Below are positions 8,662 to 19,056 of a DNA stretch of 64,000 nt, piece after piece. Both the position numbers and the translations under genes were made by a program. The stretch's first letter is position 1. Every line of letters begins with the position of its first letter. The stretch covers positions 1 through 64,000 of the forward strand of contig CALZIK010000122.1 in the NCBI GenBank assembly GCA_945787635.1. Reading direction: 5' to 3'. The notes under the pieces were generated by a model. The model ran no database searches. It saw only the letters and a program-made list of their open reading frames with translations, and was not told the DNA's origin. Source of the DNA: Thermoanaerobaculia bacterium. GTDB lineage: Bacteria; Acidobacteriota; Thermoanaerobaculia; Multivoradales; JAHEKO01.

Positions 8662-9647
8662 CCCGCCTGGCCATCTGTAACGCCGAGTCTTTCCTGGGGC
8701 GCGAGATCAAAGACGCCCTGGCGCGGCGCCGCGAGCTCTGGGATGACCTGAGGCTGCTGAGCGAGACCTCGGAGGAGGCTCTGGTCACCGACATCGGAGG
8801 CGACGCGGCACTTGTGCTGCCCGCGACCGCCGACAACCTGGAGGACGTGGATCTCCTGTTCTTCTGTCCCGGAGCCTCCGAATCGGTGGAGATCCCGAGC
8901 GTCGTGCCCCGCAACGTCGCGTCCGTCGTGGCGGTCGAAGACGGCCTGGTCCCCGGGCTACCGCCGGTCGTCGCCGGCGTCAACGCGCCGCCCGCGGGGA
9001 GTGCCGACGTCGCGCCCCGGGTATCGAGCGCTCATCCGGCGCTGGTCGCGCTGGCCCACCTGCTGTCGCCGCTCGTCGATCTGGGACTCGAGGCCTGCAC
9101 GGCGTCCGTGGTCCTGCCGAGCTCGACCCGAGGGCAGGCGGGGGTCGATCAGCTCCTCGCGCAGACCCGATCGATTCTCGCCTTCCAGTCGCCGCCCGCC
9201 GACGAGGTGTTCGGCTTTCAGCTGGCATTCAATCTGGTTCCGGGTTCGCTGGCCGGCGGTCGGCTGGTCGAGCCGCTGCGCGCTGTTCTCGGCGCCGAAC
9301 AGCTCGAGTTGGCAATCCAGACCTCGCTCGGAGGCGTCTTTCACGGGCTGGCGGTCGGAGCATTCGTCCGGCTCGGCACGAAGGCAACCGAGGCCCGAAT
9401 TCGCAAGACGCTGAAGGCTTCGCCGGCGCTCGGGTTCGCCCGACATCCCGACAAGCTCGGCCCGATCGACGTCGCCGGCTCCTCCACCATCCGGCTCGGC
9501 GCGATCGAGGCTTCGCCGGACGGCCGGGGTTTCTGGCTGCGTGCGGTCATGGACAACCTCACCCTGGGCGGCGCGCTCAACGCGATCGGCGTGGCCGAAG
9601 CGATCTTGGGGGCGCAGCCGTCCGGCCCGCGCAACCGCGTGATGTAG
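8658..9647 (+). CDS. Aspartate-semialdehyde-dehydrogenase-like protein lacking the catalytic cysteine
   Basis: The 329-residue product has the overall plan of aspartate-semialdehyde dehydrogenase: an N-terminal nucleotide-fold (TRLAICNAESFLGREI at 2-17), a middle dimerisation part with PSSTRGQAGVDQLL in place of the usual QAVSGAG region, and a C-terminal HGLAVGAFVRL. However, where active enzymes have the catalytic Asn-Pro-Asn-Cys, this protein has VSSAHPALVAL without any cysteine. A reductive dephosphorylation by the normal thioacyl route is therefore unlikely. It begins with TTG overlapping the psd stop (TTGA), suggesting translational coupling and perhaps a structural or regulatory role. 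The USG-1 type of dead ASADH homologue is a precedent. Confidence 0.72.
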   Translation: MTRLAICNAESFLGREIKDALARRRELWDDLRLLSETSEEALVTDIGGDAALVLPATADNLEDVDLLFFCPGASESVEIPSVVPRNVASVVAVEDGLVPGLPPVVAGVNAPPAGSADVAPRVSSAHPALVALAHLLSPLVDLGLEACTASVVLPSSTRGQAGVDQLLAQTRSILAFQSPPADEVFGFQLAFNLVPGSLAGGRLVEPLRAVLGAEQLELAIQTSLGGVFHGLAVGAFVRLGTKATEARIRKTLKASPALGFARHPDKLGPIDVAGSSTIRLGAIEASPDGRGFWLRAVMDNLTLGGALNAIGVAEAILGAQPSGPRNRVM

Positions 9648-9656
9648 GCGAGCAGC

Positions 9657-10160
9657 CTATTCGCCGGCGTGCGGGTCCGGCCGCCGCTCCAGGTACTGCT
9701 CGACCGCCAGCAGCCCGTCTTCGCCCGCCATCGCCACGACGTCGAGCAGCTCGCTCATCGTCGTGACCTCTTCGAACTGCTCGTTGACGAACCAGTCGAG
9801 AAATCGCTGCGCGATGTAGCTGCGATCTTCATTGCCCTGAGCGACCAGGTCGTAGATCTGCTGGGTCACCGTTTTCTCCGACTCCAGCGCCAGCGCCACA
9901 GCCTCGCGCGCATTGCCAAAACCGCATTTCGGCGCGGGAATCGACGGAATCGAGAGGTCGCCGTCAGCATCGACCACGAACTTCTGGAATTTCATGGCGT
10001 GCATACGCTCTTCTTCGGCCTGCAAATAGAAAAAGTCGGCCAGTTTGGGCAGGCTCCGGGCATCGAAGTACGAGGCGATGGCCACGTATTGCATCGACGC
10101 CGCCATCTCGTGGCCGATCTGCTGGTTCATACCCTGGATCAACGTTTCGCTGGCGATCAT
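9657..10160 (-). CDS. Ferritin (non-haem, FtnA-type)
   Basis: A 167-residue four-helix ferritin that stores iron as a mineral core in a 24-mer. Ferroxidase-centre ligands are visible: Glu18 in IGHEMAAS, Glu50/Glu51 and His54 in AEEERMHAM, the glutamate of LESEKTVT near 94 and the glutamates of NEQFEEV near 127. There is no haem-binding methionine pattern pointing to bacterioferritin. It diverges from trxB across about 100 bp, a region that includes TATAGT at 10213-10218, which could serve as a -10 element in either direction. Nothing in the gap looks like a convincing Fur box. Confidence 0.92.
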   Translation of the reverse strand: MIASETLIQGMNQQIGHEMAASMQYVAIASYFDARSLPKLADFFYLQAEEERMHAMKFQKFVVDADGDLSIPSIPAPKCGFGNAREAVALALESEKTVTQQIYDLVAQGNEDRSYIAQRFLDWFVNEQFEEVTTMSELLDVVAMAGEDGLLAVEQYLERRPDPHAGE

Positions 10161-10261
10161 TGGCTCTCCCTGTTGGTTCTCCGGGGAACAGAATCGGCTC
10201 CCGGCCAGTTGCTATAGTAACGCGCCCGGCGCAGCTCGAGCGCGCTGAATCTGGAGACAAT

Positions 10262-11208
10262 ATGGCACCCATCGATCCAAGCAACCGGCATCGCGTGATC
10301 ATTCTCGGTTCCGGGCCGGCCGGACTGACCGCCGCGCTCTACGCCGCTCGAGCCAACCTCGCGCCACTGGTGCTCGAGGGCACTCAGCCCGGTGGCCAGC
10401 TGACCATCACCACGGACGTCGAAAACTACCCCGGCTTTCCAGAGGGCATCCTGGGGCCCGAGCTGATGGACAAGATGCGCGAGCAGGCAAAGCGCTTCGG
10501 CGCCGAGGTCAAGTTCGAGCAGGTCACCTCGGTCGACTTCACCGGGCACCCTCGGACCGTGGTCACCGATGGGGCAACCTACCGAGGCGATGCGATCGTG
10601 ATCGCCACCGGGGCCAGCGCGATGTCGCTCGGTCTCGAGTCCGAGCAGAAGCTGATGGGCTACGGCGTATCGTCCTGCGCGACCTGCGACGGCTTCTTCT
10701 TCAAAGAGAAGGAGCTGGTCGTCGTCGGAGGCGGCGACTCGGCCATCGAAGAGGCCATCTACCTCACCAAGTTCGCCACCAAGGTGACCGTGGTCCACCG
10801 CCGTGACGAGCTGCGCGCCTCGAAGATCATGCAGGACCGGGCTTTTGCCCACGAACGGGTCGAGTTCATTTGGGACTCCGTGGTGCGCGAGATCCTCGGG
10901 TCGCGGGAGGACAAGGTGCGTGGCGTGGTACTCGAGAACGTGAAGACCGGAGAAGTTACCGAATTCCCCTGCCAGGGGGTCTTTGTCGCGATCGGGCACA
11001 AGCCGAACACCGGTTTTCTCGAGGGCGTCATCGACATGGACGAGAAAGGGTATCTGGTGGCCGAGGAGCCCACCACGCAAACCAACGTAGACGGGGTCTT
11101 CGCCTGCGGCGACGTCATCGACGCGAGCTACCGTCAAGCGGTGACCGCGGCGGGATCGGGCTGCAAGGCCGCGATCGACGCCGAACGCTGGCTCGAGGCA
11201 CGGGATTG

Positions 11209-11209
<1 letters not shown>
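10262..11209 (+). CDS. trxB: Thioredoxin reductase (NADPH)
   Basis: This flavoenzyme passes electrons from NADPH through FAD and a disulfide to thioredoxin. The FAD-binding GSGPAG is at residues 16-21, the redox-active Cys-Ala-Thr-Cys at 139-142, the NADPH-binding [10 protein letters not shown] around 158 and the C-terminal FAD motif GVFACGDV near 280. Length (315 aa) is typical. The start is the ATG at 10262, preceded by CTGGAGA; the frame is open further upstream but that part is not conserved. Its TGA stop shares one base with the ATG of the following MoxR gene (TGATG), so the two are probably co-translated. Confidence 0.95.
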
Positions 11210-12687
<1,478 letters not shown>

Positions 12688-12749
12688 GCCCAGGCAAGGT
12701 CTCTCCGACCGGCGCGGCCGCTCGCGGCTAGCGACACGGAAACGCCGCC

Positions 12750-13838
12750 GTGCGCCATCGGTTCTTCCACCTGGACCCCGCGCTTCTCGATTCCATCCTC
12801 GCTGGTCTCAGCCTCGAACGGCTGTTCAACCAGCTTTTGCTCGCCGCCGGCGGCGACGTCGAGGAAGCAATAAACTGGATGCGCTACCTCCAGGAGCAGG
12901 GACACATCGACCTCGCAGTCGACCTCGAGGCCTTCTTCGACGAGCTCGAAGGCCGGCGGCTCATCGCCCGCGACGGCGACGGTTCGGCAGTGCTCACCGG
13001 CAGCGGCGAACGGCGGATTCGGAAAGAGGCCTTCGAGGAGATCTTCTCCAGCCTGTCGCGCAGCTCGACTGGTTATCATCCGGTGCGCTCGGTCGGCGAG
13101 GGCACCGAGCAGCTGCCCGAGACGCGCGCTTATCGATTCGGAGACGACGTGCACCGGCTCGATGCCGCCTCCTCGGTGCGTAACGCGCTCAAGCGCACGC
13201 TCGGCAGCCTCGAGCTCGCCGAGCAAGATCTCGAGGTCCACGAGACCGAGCACCTGACCGCCTGCGCCACCGTGCTCGCGATCGACATCAGCCACTCGAT
13301 GATCCTTTACGGCGAGGACCGCATTACCCCGGCCAAGAAGGTCGCGCTGGCGCTGACCGAGCTCATCACCACCAAGTACCCCAAGGATTCGCTCGGCGTT
13401 CTGCTCTTCGGTGATCGAGCCGAGCGAATCGAGCTCGCCGACCTTGCCTACATCGAAGCCGGTCCGTACCACACCAACACCCGCGAAGGCCTGCAGCTGG
13501 CCCGCTCGATGCTCGCCCGGCACAAGCAGCCGAACAAGCAGATCTTCCTGATCACCGACGGCAAGCCCTCAGCGATCACCGAAGGCGGAGCAGTCTACAA
13601 GAACCCCTTCGGGCTGGACATGAAGATCGTCAACTGGACCTTGGAAGAGGCCGACCTTTGTCGGCGCCAGAAGATCGTGATCACGACCTTCATGCTCGCG
13701 ACCGACCCGACGCTCACCGACTTCGTCGAAAAGCTCACCCAGATCAACCGGGGGCGGGCCTACTTCGCCTCACCCTACGATCTGGGCGAGTTCATCCTCG
13801 CCGACTACATCAAGAATCGGCGCAAGCGGCTGCACTAG
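12750..13838 (+). CDS. VWA-domain protein, partner of the MoxR ATPase
   Basis: A 362-residue soluble protein. Residues about 165-350 form a von Willebrand A domain with an intact metal-ion-dependent adhesion site: Asp-X-Ser-X-Ser as AIDISHSM near 173-180, a threonine in YHTNTREGL near 240, and the aspartate of LITDGKPSA near 270. The N-terminal half is charged and helical with no recognised domain. It is analogous to ChlD/CoxE/YehP-type proteins, which pair with MoxR ATPases. It starts at a GTG (12750), 62 bp after the ATPase gene. The target of the pair is unknown; the neighbouring trxB does not specify it. Confidence 0.85.
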   Translation: MRHRFFHLDPALLDSILAGLSLERLFNQLLLAAGGDVEEAINWMRYLQEQGHIDLAVDLEAFFDELEGRRLIARDGDGSAVLTGSGERRIRKEAFEEIFSSLSRSSTGYHPVRSVGEGTEQLPETRAYRFGDDVHRLDAASSVRNALKRTLGSLELAEQDLEVHETEHLTACATVLAIDISHSMILYGEDRITPAKKVALALTELITTKYPKDSLGVLLFGDRAERIELADLAYIEAGPYHTNTREGLQLARSMLARHKQPNKQIFLITDGKPSAITEGGAVYKNPFGLDMKIVNWTLEEADLCRRQKIVITTFMLATDPTLTDFVEKLTQINRGRAYFASPYDLGEFILADYIKNRRKRLH

Positions 13839-13848
13839 GAGAGGAAAG

Positions 13849-13877
13849 TCGGTCGACAGGGACGTCGACCGCGACAG
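13849..13877. repeat. Short palindrome of the GTCGACC family
   Basis: GGTCGAC at 13852-13858 pairs with GTCGACC seven bases later. Sequence and symmetry match the core of the 96-bp repeats at the start of the window, so this looks like a shortened or decayed copy. It lies 10 bp after the VWA gene in the 256-bp convergent gap 13839-14094, which contains no gene. Confidence 0.6.
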
Positions 13878-14000
13878 CAAGAATCGGTCCGATGCCTGAA
13901 GGGCCGGCCGCGTGCCTCTTACGAGGGAGGTCCGCCAACCGAGAAGAGGCGCCCGCGGCCCACTATCGGTGGTGGCGCCCCAGAGATTCAATTGCCAGAC

Positions 14001-14027
14001 TGTCGACATGGACGTCGACCGCTACAA
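14001..14027. repeat. Second short palindrome of the GTCGACC family
   Basis: TGTCGACATGGACGTCGACC with the tail GCTACAAGG reproduces the outer arm of the 96-bp units (TCGACCGCTACAAG is identical). It is the second member in the same convergent intergenic region. Confidence 0.6.
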
Positions 14028-14049
14028 GGCCCGCGGCAAAACCAATCGC

Positions 14050-14091
14050 ATGGGGGACACCAAGGAATGGTGTCCCCCATTGGGTGTCCCC
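14050..14091. repeat. REP-like palindrome with GGGGACACC arms
   Basis: ATGGGGGACACC (14050-14061) and its exact complement GGTGTCCCCCAT (14069-14080) form a 12-bp stem with a 7-base loop, followed by a third GGGTGTCCCC arm (14082-14091). This resembles REP elements mobilised by REP-associated tyrosine transposases; no such gene is in the window. Lying between two convergent genes it could also stop transcription in both directions, though no T-run follows. Confidence 0.75.
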
Positions 14092-14094
14092 GGT

Positions 14095-15555
14095 TTAGTT
14101 CGCCTTGGAGCCGCCGACTATCTGCTTGGCCTCGCCGGCGCGGACGACGCCGTCCGGCGTCGTGTGGTTGATCAATGCCAAGAGCTCGGGCTCCGTGTTG
14201 GAGGGGTACCGCCGCGCGAATTCGCCGAACGGCATGTCGCGCCGGAGGTTGACCACTTTCACCCGCGCCGGCTGCACATCGAGGACCCGGCGATCGGTCA
14301 CTTTGTCGAAGCTGCCGATGAAATCAGCGATCGTTCCGCCATAGCCGGACCACTTGCTCTGAAGGGTGTACCCGAGCAGGCGGTAGGTATTGTCGTTGTA
14401 ACGGACGAAGCCGACCTGGCCTACGAGCGCGTCCTGCTCCTGGGGAACCTTGAACTCGGCCATCGCGGCCGGAAAGCCGTGAATCCGTCCGGTCTGCGTC
14501 CGCCCAGCCTCGATGCCCTCCTGATCGAGAAACGCTTTGGCGGCCGCGACCGGATCGGCTTCGGACTCGAGCGTCAACGCAACGACGGCGTCCTGCGCCT
14601 GACTTTGGCCGACCACGGCCTGGGTCTGGTTCTGGGTCGCCCAGCCCTCTGGAAACACCAGCTGGAAGGCGAGCTCGGGATGCAGGAAACGGCGCTCCTC
14701 GAAGTAGCCCTGACGAGGGTTCGGACCGAAGACCATGCCGTCGAGCCGGCCGAAATAGGTCGGTCGGTTTCGCTTGGCATTGGTGAAGTCCTGATTGAGT
14801 TGACCGATCTGACCATTGATTCTCGCGGCCCGGGCGTCCGGATCCGGATGGGTCGAAAGCCAGTTGGGCAGTCGCCCGGCGCCGGACAGAGCGGAGACGT
14901 TCTTGAGGATCCCGAACACCTCGGGCATCTCCCGCACGTCCCAACCGCCGTCGATCGTGTAGCGAACCCCCAGATCGTCCGCCTGGCGCTCATCGTCGCG
15001 GGAGTACTTGAGAAACAGAAGGCCGAGGCTCTGTTGGGCCAGATCACCGAACCGAGCGAACTCGGGCGACGCGATCATGCCGACACCCAGCCCGATGGTC
15101 GCGAGCTGCGCCTTGCTCATCCGGTTGGCGCCGTGGCGCCCGGTGACGTGGCCGATTTCGTGCCCCAGTACCGAAACCAGCTCAGCCTCACTCGAGAGAT
15201 GGGTCATGATGCCCCGGGTCACGTAGATGAACCCGCCCGGCAGCGCGAAGGCGTTGACAATGGGGTCGTCGATGATCGTAAAGGTCCACGGCAGATCCGG
15301 CCGCTCCGACAGTGCCGCGAGCTCCTGGCCGAGGGTCGCGACGTAGGCCTGAGCCTGCTCGTCGGGGTAGACGCCCATGGTCGCCGAGATCTGGCCGTGA
15401 GCCTCCTGCCCCATCGCGATCTCCTGCTCCTCGGAGATGAGCATGAGCTGCCTCTCCCCGGTCGCGGGGTTGACCGCGCATCCGGCAATCACAACCAGCA
15501 ATCCGGCGGCCGCTCCCAATCGAGCAAAGACGCTCCTCAGTTTCGATGTTCTCAT
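14095..15555 (-). CDS. M48-family metalloprotease, lipoprotein
   Basis: A 486-residue periplasmic protease related to BepA/YfgC. A signal peptide ends in the lipobox VVIAGC, so Cys26 should be lipidated. The zinc site is HEIGH (about residues 131-135) with the third ligand glutamate in DDERQADDLG. The GGFIYVTRG segment typical of BepA-like enzymes precedes it. Instead of the TPR repeats of E. coli BepA, the C-terminal 200 residues carry a beta-rich region and an end resembling LysM (AGEAKQIVGG). A role in outer-membrane protein quality control is likely by family. It starts at ATG 15555 and diverges from the hydrolase gene across about 200 bp. Confidence 0.88.
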   Translation of the reverse strand: MRTSKLRSVFARLGAAAGLLVVIAGCAVNPATGERQLMLISEEQEIAMGQEAHGQISATMGVYPDEQAQAYVATLGQELAALSERPDLPWTFTIIDDPIVNAFALPGGFIYVTRGIMTHLSSEAELVSVLGHEIGHVTGRHGANRMSKAQLATIGLGVGMIASPEFARFGDLAQQSLGLLFLKYSRDDERQADDLGVRYTIDGGWDVREMPEVFGILKNVSALSGAGRLPNWLSTHPDPDARAARINGQIGQLNQDFTNAKRNRPTYFGRLDGMVFGPNPRQGYFEERRFLHPELAFQLVFPEGWATQNQTQAVVGQSQAQDAVVALTLESEADPVAAAKAFLDQEGIEAGRTQTGRIHGFPAAMAEFKVPQEQDALVGQVGFVRYNDNTYRLLGYTLQSKWSGYGGTIADFIGSFDKVTDRRVLDVQPARVKVVNLRRDMPFGEFARRYPSNTEPELLALINHTTPDGVVRAGEAKQIVGGSKAN

Positions 15556-15753
15556 CTACCGTCCTTCCCGAGCCTGCTCGGCCCGTGCCTTTCGATCCAA
15601 TCCTCCGTAGGCGCCATTCTAGCCTCGCCGCCCACCGACTTTCGAGGATCTCTGCCGTAATACCGACCGCAACGAGCGATATCCTCTTACACACCTGTAG
15701 AATCAGCGCCCCGAAGCCCGTTTCTTGAATCGTCTGCCCGGGAGGCGCACGCC

Positions 15754-17007
15754 ATGCAGTCCAGTCAGCGTCAGCTCGCCCGCATCGTTCCCCTCCTCGC
15801 CTTCCTGAGCTACCCATCGCTCGCAGGCGCTCAGGCGGTCGCCGAGGGGCAGACCGCTTCGGGAGCGCACTACCGCCTCGTCGTGCCCGACGGATGGAAC
15901 CCGGCCGATGGCCTCGTTGTCTGGAATCACGGGTTCTCGCTCAGCCCGGTCGGACCTGTCGATGTGGACGAGACCGCGCTGATCGAGGCGTTCGCCCTGC
16001 CCCAGGGATACGCGGTCGCCGCCTCGAGCTACTCGCTCGCCGGCTGGGCCGTTTTTCGAACCAACCAGGATCTCGAGCAGATGGTAGGCGCCTTCGAGGA
16101 CGAGTTCGGGGTTCCTGATGAAGTCATACTGACCGGTGCCTCCCTCGGCGGTATCGTCACGGCGGCGGCGCTCGAAAGAGCGGATCTCGGCAACGTAACC
16201 GGCGCCCTGACGATCTGCGGGGCGGTCGGCGGAAGTCGCAACTGGAATGGCGGGCTGGACTTGCGTCTGCTCTACGACGCGGTTTGTGACCTTCGAAAGG
16301 CGCGCATACCGGGTGGTCCCAAGGGCCTGGAAAAGAACTCGAATCTGACGACCGCGAAGGTCGCCAAGGCGGTCAACGCTTGCTTCGGGTTGAACAAGCC
16401 CGAGAACCAGCGCAAGAACAAGCAGAAAAAGCGACTGGCGAAGTTTCTCGATCTCGCGAAGATCCCGGAGAACTTCGTTCACCGCAACATGGCCTACGTC
16501 ACCTTCGCGATGGCCGATCTCGTCTATGACAGAAGGAAGATGAAGGGCAAGCAGGGCGCGGGCAACCAGAACGTCGACTACGGCGACGCCGACATCAACC
16601 GGCGAATCGAGCGTTTCCAGCCCAAGAACTCCAAAGCGCGAAAGCTCGGCAGAAACTACACCCCGAGCGGCAACGTCGGGGACGTGAAGATCGTCTCGAT
16701 CCACACCGACAAGGACGGCCTGGTGATCGTCGAAAACGAGAGCGAGTGGGCCAAGGTAGTGCCCGCCGACCAGCTCACCGTAGGGATCGTCGTCGAGGAT
16801 GTGCCGAGCCACTGCGACTTCAGCAACGCCGAGATCATCGGAGCCTGGGACGCCCTGCGGAACTGGGTCGGCGGCGGCCCACAACCCAGCCCGGAAGATC
16901 TCCAGGTGTCCTGCCGGTCCTGGGAGCCCTTCGTCGGGGGCCCCTGCCGGATCGACGCCGACTACGAGATCCCCGACATGGACACCCGGATCCGCCCACG
17001 CGGCTAG
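15754..17007 (+). CDS. Secreted alpha/beta hydrolase
   Basis: The 417-residue protein has an N-terminal signal peptide (cleavage plausible after SLAGA, about residue 26). It then shows an alpha/beta-hydrolase core: VVWNHGF as the oxyanion strand, the nucleophile elbow GASLGG near residues 130-135, a likely acid in IHTDKDGLV and a likely catalytic histidine in VPSHCDFS. A long basic insertion (GLNKPENQRKNKQKKRL) sits between the nucleophile and the acid, like a lid. The general plan resembles secreted esterases or peptidases; substrate is unknown. No partner gene is obvious. Confidence 0.7.
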   Translation: MQSSQRQLARIVPLLAFLSYPSLAGAQAVAEGQTASGAHYRLVVPDGWNPADGLVVWNHGFSLSPVGPVDVDETALIEAFALPQGYAVAASSYSLAGWAVFRTNQDLEQMVGAFEDEFGVPDEVILTGASLGGIVTAAALERADLGNVTGALTICGAVGGSRNWNGGLDLRLLYDAVCDLRKARIPGGPKGLEKNSNLTTAKVAKAVNACFGLNKPENQRKNKQKKRLAKFLDLAKIPENFVHRNMAYVTFAMADLVYDRRKMKGKQGAGNQNVDYGDADINRRIERFQPKNSKARKLGRNYTPSGNVGDVKIVSIHTDKDGLVIVENESEWAKVVPADQLTVGIVVEDVPSHCDFSNAEIIGAWDALRNWVGGGPQPSPEDLQVSCRSWEPFVGGPCRIDADYEIPDMDTRIRPRG

Positions 17008-17026
17008 AGGCAGCAGGGCGACTCGA

Positions 17027-17278
17027 CTAGAGGCTCGTGATCTTCTGGGTCCCGCCGTGATGGCTGCAAAAGGCCCGGGCCTCGGCAACTGCGTTTTCGA
17101 CCGCCTCGGCCCGATCGTCCCCGTAGCCGATGATCTGCCGGCCCAACTCGCCGTTGGCGCAAAGCACCCTTACGGCGGCCTGGGCTCGGCCCTGCGGCCG
17201 CTTGAGCTCACTGTCGGCCCGATCCGCGCGGCCCCGCGGATTCGCGCCGGTCTCTTTGGTAGCAGTTTCCCTTGTCAC
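17027..17278 (-). CDS. Small protein of unknown function
   Basis: An 83-residue frame starting at GTG 17278; the frame stays open further upstream, but that part looks random. The last 50 residues (VRVLCANGELGRQIIGYGDD then a helix AEAVENAVAEARAF) look like a real folded domain, while the first 30 are Arg/Asp/Glu-rich. It lies convergent to the secreted hydrolase. I do not recognise it, and it may be a chance frame. Confidence 0.4.
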   Translation of the reverse strand: MTRETATKETGANPRGRADRADSELKRPQGRAQAAVRVLCANGELGRQIIGYGDDRAEAVENAVAEARAFCSHHGGTQKITSL

Positions 17279-17361
17279 ACTAAGTACTTTCCGCTCGGCG
17301 CCGAATCCTGACAAGGTTCTCGCGCGGCGCACGCCGCTCGGCGCCGGAACCGGAACCGGTC

Positions 17362-17922
17362 TCAGGCTCGCCTGCGCTCGGCGATACGGCGCGCGTGATG
17401 GGCGTTGTGGTAGAGAGTGAAATACAGGAGCTCACGCACGGTCATCGTGCCGAGCAGTGGGTGCTTGGCCTGCTGGCGATCCAGAGACCGCTCCGGCCAG
17501 GCCCCAATCGCTCGATCGAGATCTCCCCCGGCGGCAACCCACTGCCGCATGAGGAGTTCTCGCAACGCCTCGGGCTCCGGATTGGGAGTACCCTTCGTAG
17601 GATCGTACCGGCCGGAAGCCTGGCCGCCGGCCCGTAGCGCCTCCCGGTACAGCGCGCGCACCTCTTCGAACGTGCCGGAGCCCCTCCGGCTCAGGCCGAA
17701 CCTGAGAGTCAGGAGCGGCCTCGGCACCGACATGCCCTGAGTGAGCGCTCCGATCGCGGTGATCAGATGACGAAGATGCTCGGCGGGAGACCAGTGCTCG
17801 CCCTGCCGCGAGTGAAACTCCTCGAGGGACATCGAAGCAACCAGGCCGGAGACCTCGACATGCAGCCCTGCCAGGCTCTCTCGCAGAGCGGCAGTCGTTC
17901 TCGGTGGCTCGATGTCGAACAT
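17362..17922 (-). CDS. DinB-family protein
   Basis: A 186-residue four-helix-bundle protein of the DinB/YfiT superfamily, whose members bind a divalent metal through three histidines and include thiol-dependent S-transferases. The candidate ligands are His in HWSPAEHLRHL (about 43-53) and the paired histidines in YHNAHHARRI near the C-terminus. The physiological substrate is unknown. In bacillithiol-using bacteria some DinB proteins are bacillithiol transferases, and a YpdA-like reductase occurs in this window, but that link is only inference. The 288-bp gap downstream in coordinates (17923-18210) shows no gene or repeat. Confidence 0.82.
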   Translation of the reverse strand: MFDIEPPRTTAALRESLAGLHVEVSGLVASMSLEEFHSRQGEHWSPAEHLRHLITAIGALTQGMSVPRPLLTLRFGLSRRGSGTFEEVRALYREALRAGGQASGRYDPTKGTPNPEPEALRELLMRQWVAAGGDLDRAIGAWPERSLDRQQAKHPLLGTMTVRELLYFTLYHNAHHARRIAERRRA

Positions 17923-18210
17923 ACCCGCGTCTCAACAGTCTAGCCGGTCTCCTCGCCGTCGGACGCTCCGCCGCTACGATAGAACCGAATCTCGACCTTC
18001 TCCAAAGTCGCCAAGCCTTCCTGGACCACCGAAGGCCACCACAATACAAGTCTAACCCGGCGCGTCCCGAGGCGAGGCCGGGCACGGCGCTCTTCGCCGG
18101 CCGCCGACCGCCCGAGGCGCGCCTACCCGATCGGACGGCGGCAGCTCATCGCCTGCGGGATAGACTGCTTCGCGCCGAGCCATGAACCGGCTTGGCGAAG
18201 GAGACCAAGC

Positions 18211-18615
18211 ATGCAAACCCGAACCGAGTACGGCATGAGCACGCGGCTGAGCCTGTCCTACGACAGCGCCGTCGCTCGCGCGACCGAAGCGCTTCAGGCC
18301 GAGGGCTTCGGCGTCCTCACCGAGATCGACGTCAAGGCAACGTTGAAAAAGAAGCTCGACGTCGATTTTCGCCGCTACGTGATTCTCGGCGCCTGCAACC
18401 CCAATCTGGCACATCGCGCGCTCGGCGAAGAGTTGGAGATCGGCCTGCTGTTGCCATGCAACGTGATCGTCTATGAAACCGAAGGCGGCAGCGCCGTAGC
18501 CATCGCCGACCCCCGGGCAATGATGGAGATCTCCGCCAACCCCGCGCTCGAGCCGGTGGCGACCGAGGCGCGCACACGGCTGGAGCGAGTTCTCTCGTCG
18601 CTGTCCGCGGGCTAG
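18211..18615 (+). CDS. DUF302-domain protein
   Basis: A 134-residue cytosolic protein matching the DUF302 family: VARATEALQAEGFGVLTEID in the first half, and the conserved YVILGACNPNLAHRAL followed by GLLLPCNVIVYE. The function of the family is not established; the conserved cysteines in GACNP and LPCNV suggest a redox or metal role. The ATG at 18211 has a good ribosome-binding site (GAAGGAG at 18197-18203). It is convergent with the VOC gene. Confidence 0.9.
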   Translation: MQTRTEYGMSTRLSLSYDSAVARATEALQAEGFGVLTEIDVKATLKKKLDVDFRRYVILGACNPNLAHRALGEELEIGLLLPCNVIVYETEGGSAVAIADPRAMMEISANPALEPVATEARTRLERVLSSLSAG

Positions 18616-18645
18616 CTCGTTATTGGCACGGCTATCGCGGACCGC

Positions 18646-19044
18646 CTAGCGCGCCTCGCGATCCGCCACGTCGTAGGTCGTGATCTCGAGGTGAAAGCCG
18701 TCGGGATCGTCGAAGTAGACCGAGTGTGAGATGACGTGATCCTCGAACTCGGTCTCGATCCCTCGCGCAGCAAGCTCCGCGCGGGCCCGGTCGAAGTTGG
18801 CGCGATCGGCGCGAAAGGCGATGTGACGGACTTCCGAACCCCCGTCCAGAGTAACGCCCTCCCCGCCTGGACGGCGCCGTGGAAAAATCGCGATCGCGCT
18901 CTTCCCGGCGCACACGAAGATCGGGATGTCGCCCCACACCTCCTCGTGCCGCCGTTCCATGCCCAGCACCTCCGTGTACCACGCCGCCGACGCCACCGGG
19001 TCCGCAACCGCGATCGCAACATGATCGAGATCTTCGAGCTTCAC
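18646..19044 (-). CDS. VOC-family (glyoxalase-fold) protein
   Basis: The 132-residue protein has the paired beta-alpha-beta-beta-beta modules of the vicinal-oxygen-chelate fold: LDHVAIAVADPVASAAWY at the start and VRHIAFRADRANFDRAR in the second half, ending in YFDDPDGFHLEI. Candidate metal ligands are His8, His in VRHIAF and the glutamate of HLEI. The layout is similar to lactoylglutathione lyase or methylmalonyl-CoA epimerase-like proteins, but the family is too broad for a specific reaction. Confidence 0.85.
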   Translation of the reverse strand: MKLEDLDHVAIAVADPVASAAWYTEVLGMERRHEEVWGDIPIFVCAGKSAIAIFPRRRPGGEGVTLDGGSEVRHIAFRADRANFDRARAELAARGIETEFEDHVISHSVYFDDPDGFHLEITTYDVADREAR

Positions 19045-19056
19045 GAGTTCTCCTCT

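Noticed and set aside
10870-11208. N-terminal extension of the MoxR frame inside trxB
   Set aside because: The extra residues are an out-of-frame shadow of trxB, with an Arg/Gly-rich random composition; the ATG at 11209 fits the family start.
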